Assembly: GCA_012960835.1 (NCBI GenBank)
Contig: DUAL01000098.1
Coordinates: forward strand, 1 to 6,146
Direction of reading: 5' to 3'
Length of the DNA stretch: 6,146 nt
From: Flavobacteriales bacterium
Lineage (GTDB): Bacteria > Bacteroidota > Bacteroidia > Flavobacteriales > BACL11
Shown here: positions 5,709 to 6,146 of the stretch, piece after piece
How the letters are laid out: each line of letters opens with the position of its first letter
Position numbering within the stretch: the first letter of the stretch is position 1
Program-made: the position numbers and the translations under genes
Notes under the pieces: model-generated
The model's database searches: none
Seen by the model: only the letters and a program-made list of their open reading frames with translations
What the model was told of the DNA's origin: nothing

Positions 5709-6146
5709 ATGAAAGAAGAAAAAATAGAATTAACATTTACAAGAGCTAAATTAGAGGAGTTAAGCCAAAGCGAACAAGATTTAATTGCAAATACTCAGCA
5801 TGCTTTTTCCAATGCTTATGCGCCTTATTCTGGTTTTTTGGTTGGGGCAAGTGTTTTGCTAGAAAATGGAGAAATTATTAATGGAAGTAATCAGGAAAAT
5901 GCGGCTTATCCTTCCGGGCTATGTGCCGAAAGAGTAGCTCTGTTTTATGCTGGCGCAAAATATCCAGAAGTCGCTATTAAAACCATTGCTATTTCTGCAA
6001 AGTCCAAAACTTTTGAAATTGATGATGTGGTTAGCCCATGTGGGGCATGTCGTCAAGTAATGGCAGAATACCAGCAAAAACAAGGACAAGATATACGACT
6101 GCTTTTACATTCCCCTAATGATGAAGTACTGATTGCAAATTCAGTG
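5709..6146 (+). CDS. cdd: Cytidine deaminase, C-terminus cut by window edge
   Basis: This is a cytoplasmic pyrimidine-salvage enzyme that deaminates cytidine and deoxycytidine to uridine and deoxyuridine. From ATG at 5709 the frame stays open for 146 codons to the last base; family members of this type are about 160 residues, so roughly 10-20 residues are missing. The zinc site is complete: NAAYPSGLCAERVAL (64-78) carries ligand C72 and catalytic E74, and SPCGACRQVM (109-118) carries ligands C111 and C114. YAPYSGFLVGASV (37-49) and GSNQENAAY (59-67, with N61 and E63) form the nucleoside-binding site. The start lies 6 bases after the DUF2490 stop, with no terminator between, so it should be co-transcribed with the operon. 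Nothing links its chemistry to the upstream envelope genes; it may simply be the next gene on the transcript. Confidence 0.94.
   Translation, partial: MKEEKIELTFTRAKLEELSQSEQDLIANTQHAFSNAYAPYSGFLVGASVLLENGEIINGSNQENAAYPSGLCAERVALFYAGAKYPEVAIKTIAISAKSKTFEIDDVVSPCGACRQVMAEYQQKQGQDIRLLLHSPNDEVLIANSV

Noticed and set aside
1..6146. Mobile elements, CRISPR arrays, toxin-antitoxin pairs or structured RNAs
   Set aside because: I saw no transposase or integrase, no regularly spaced repeats, no long direct or inverted repeats and no tRNA-like cloverleaf. Although mazG shares a name link with the mazEF locus, no toxin or antitoxin gene is beside it.

Overview
The window comes from a low-GC member of the Bacteroidota, most likely a flavobacterium-like marine or freshwater lineage. 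Several features support this: a type IX secretion (T9SS) C-terminal sorting domain, promoters of the TAnnTTTG type, start codons without Shine-Dalgarno sequences, SPI/II signal peptides ending in Ser-Gln or Ala-Cys-Lys-Lys, and AT-rich coding with short A/T-rich spacers. No tRNA, rRNA, CRISPR or insertion sequence is visible.

Layout: bases 1-105 hold the first 35 codons of a minus-strand exported protein, possibly Omp28-like. Bases 106-186 form a short divergent promoter region with a TAnnTTTG box on each strand. Bases 187-969 encode a two-domain MazG nucleotide pyrophosphohydrolase. A 96-base spacer with a weak promoter-like box follows. From 1066 to the right edge, six plus-strand genes are packed with gaps of 6 bases or less, or overlapping, and read as one operon.

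The operon encodes, in order: a 733-residue exported CotH-kinase-family protein with an Ig-like segment, a lamin-tail domain and a T9SS sorting domain; a 137-residue lipoprotein with a carboxypeptidase-regulatory-like beta fold; a cytoplasmic VTC-domain protein (the fold of the yeast polyphosphate polymerase); a DUF4956 polytopic inner-membrane protein; a DUF2490 outer-membrane-type beta-strand protein; and cytidine deaminase (cut by the window edge).

The first five genes of the operon are the point of interest. Taken together they place a predicted polyphosphate-polymerase-like enzyme in the cytoplasm, a membrane partner in the inner membrane, a barrel-like protein and a lipoprotein at the outer membrane, and a T9SS-delivered atypical kinase at the cell surface. 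My inference is an envelope-spanning system that makes or moves a phosphate-containing polymer or phosphodonor and modifies a surface target. The family assignments are fairly firm; the joint function is a hypothesis. MazG and cytidine deaminase are ordinary nucleotide-metabolism genes flanking it.
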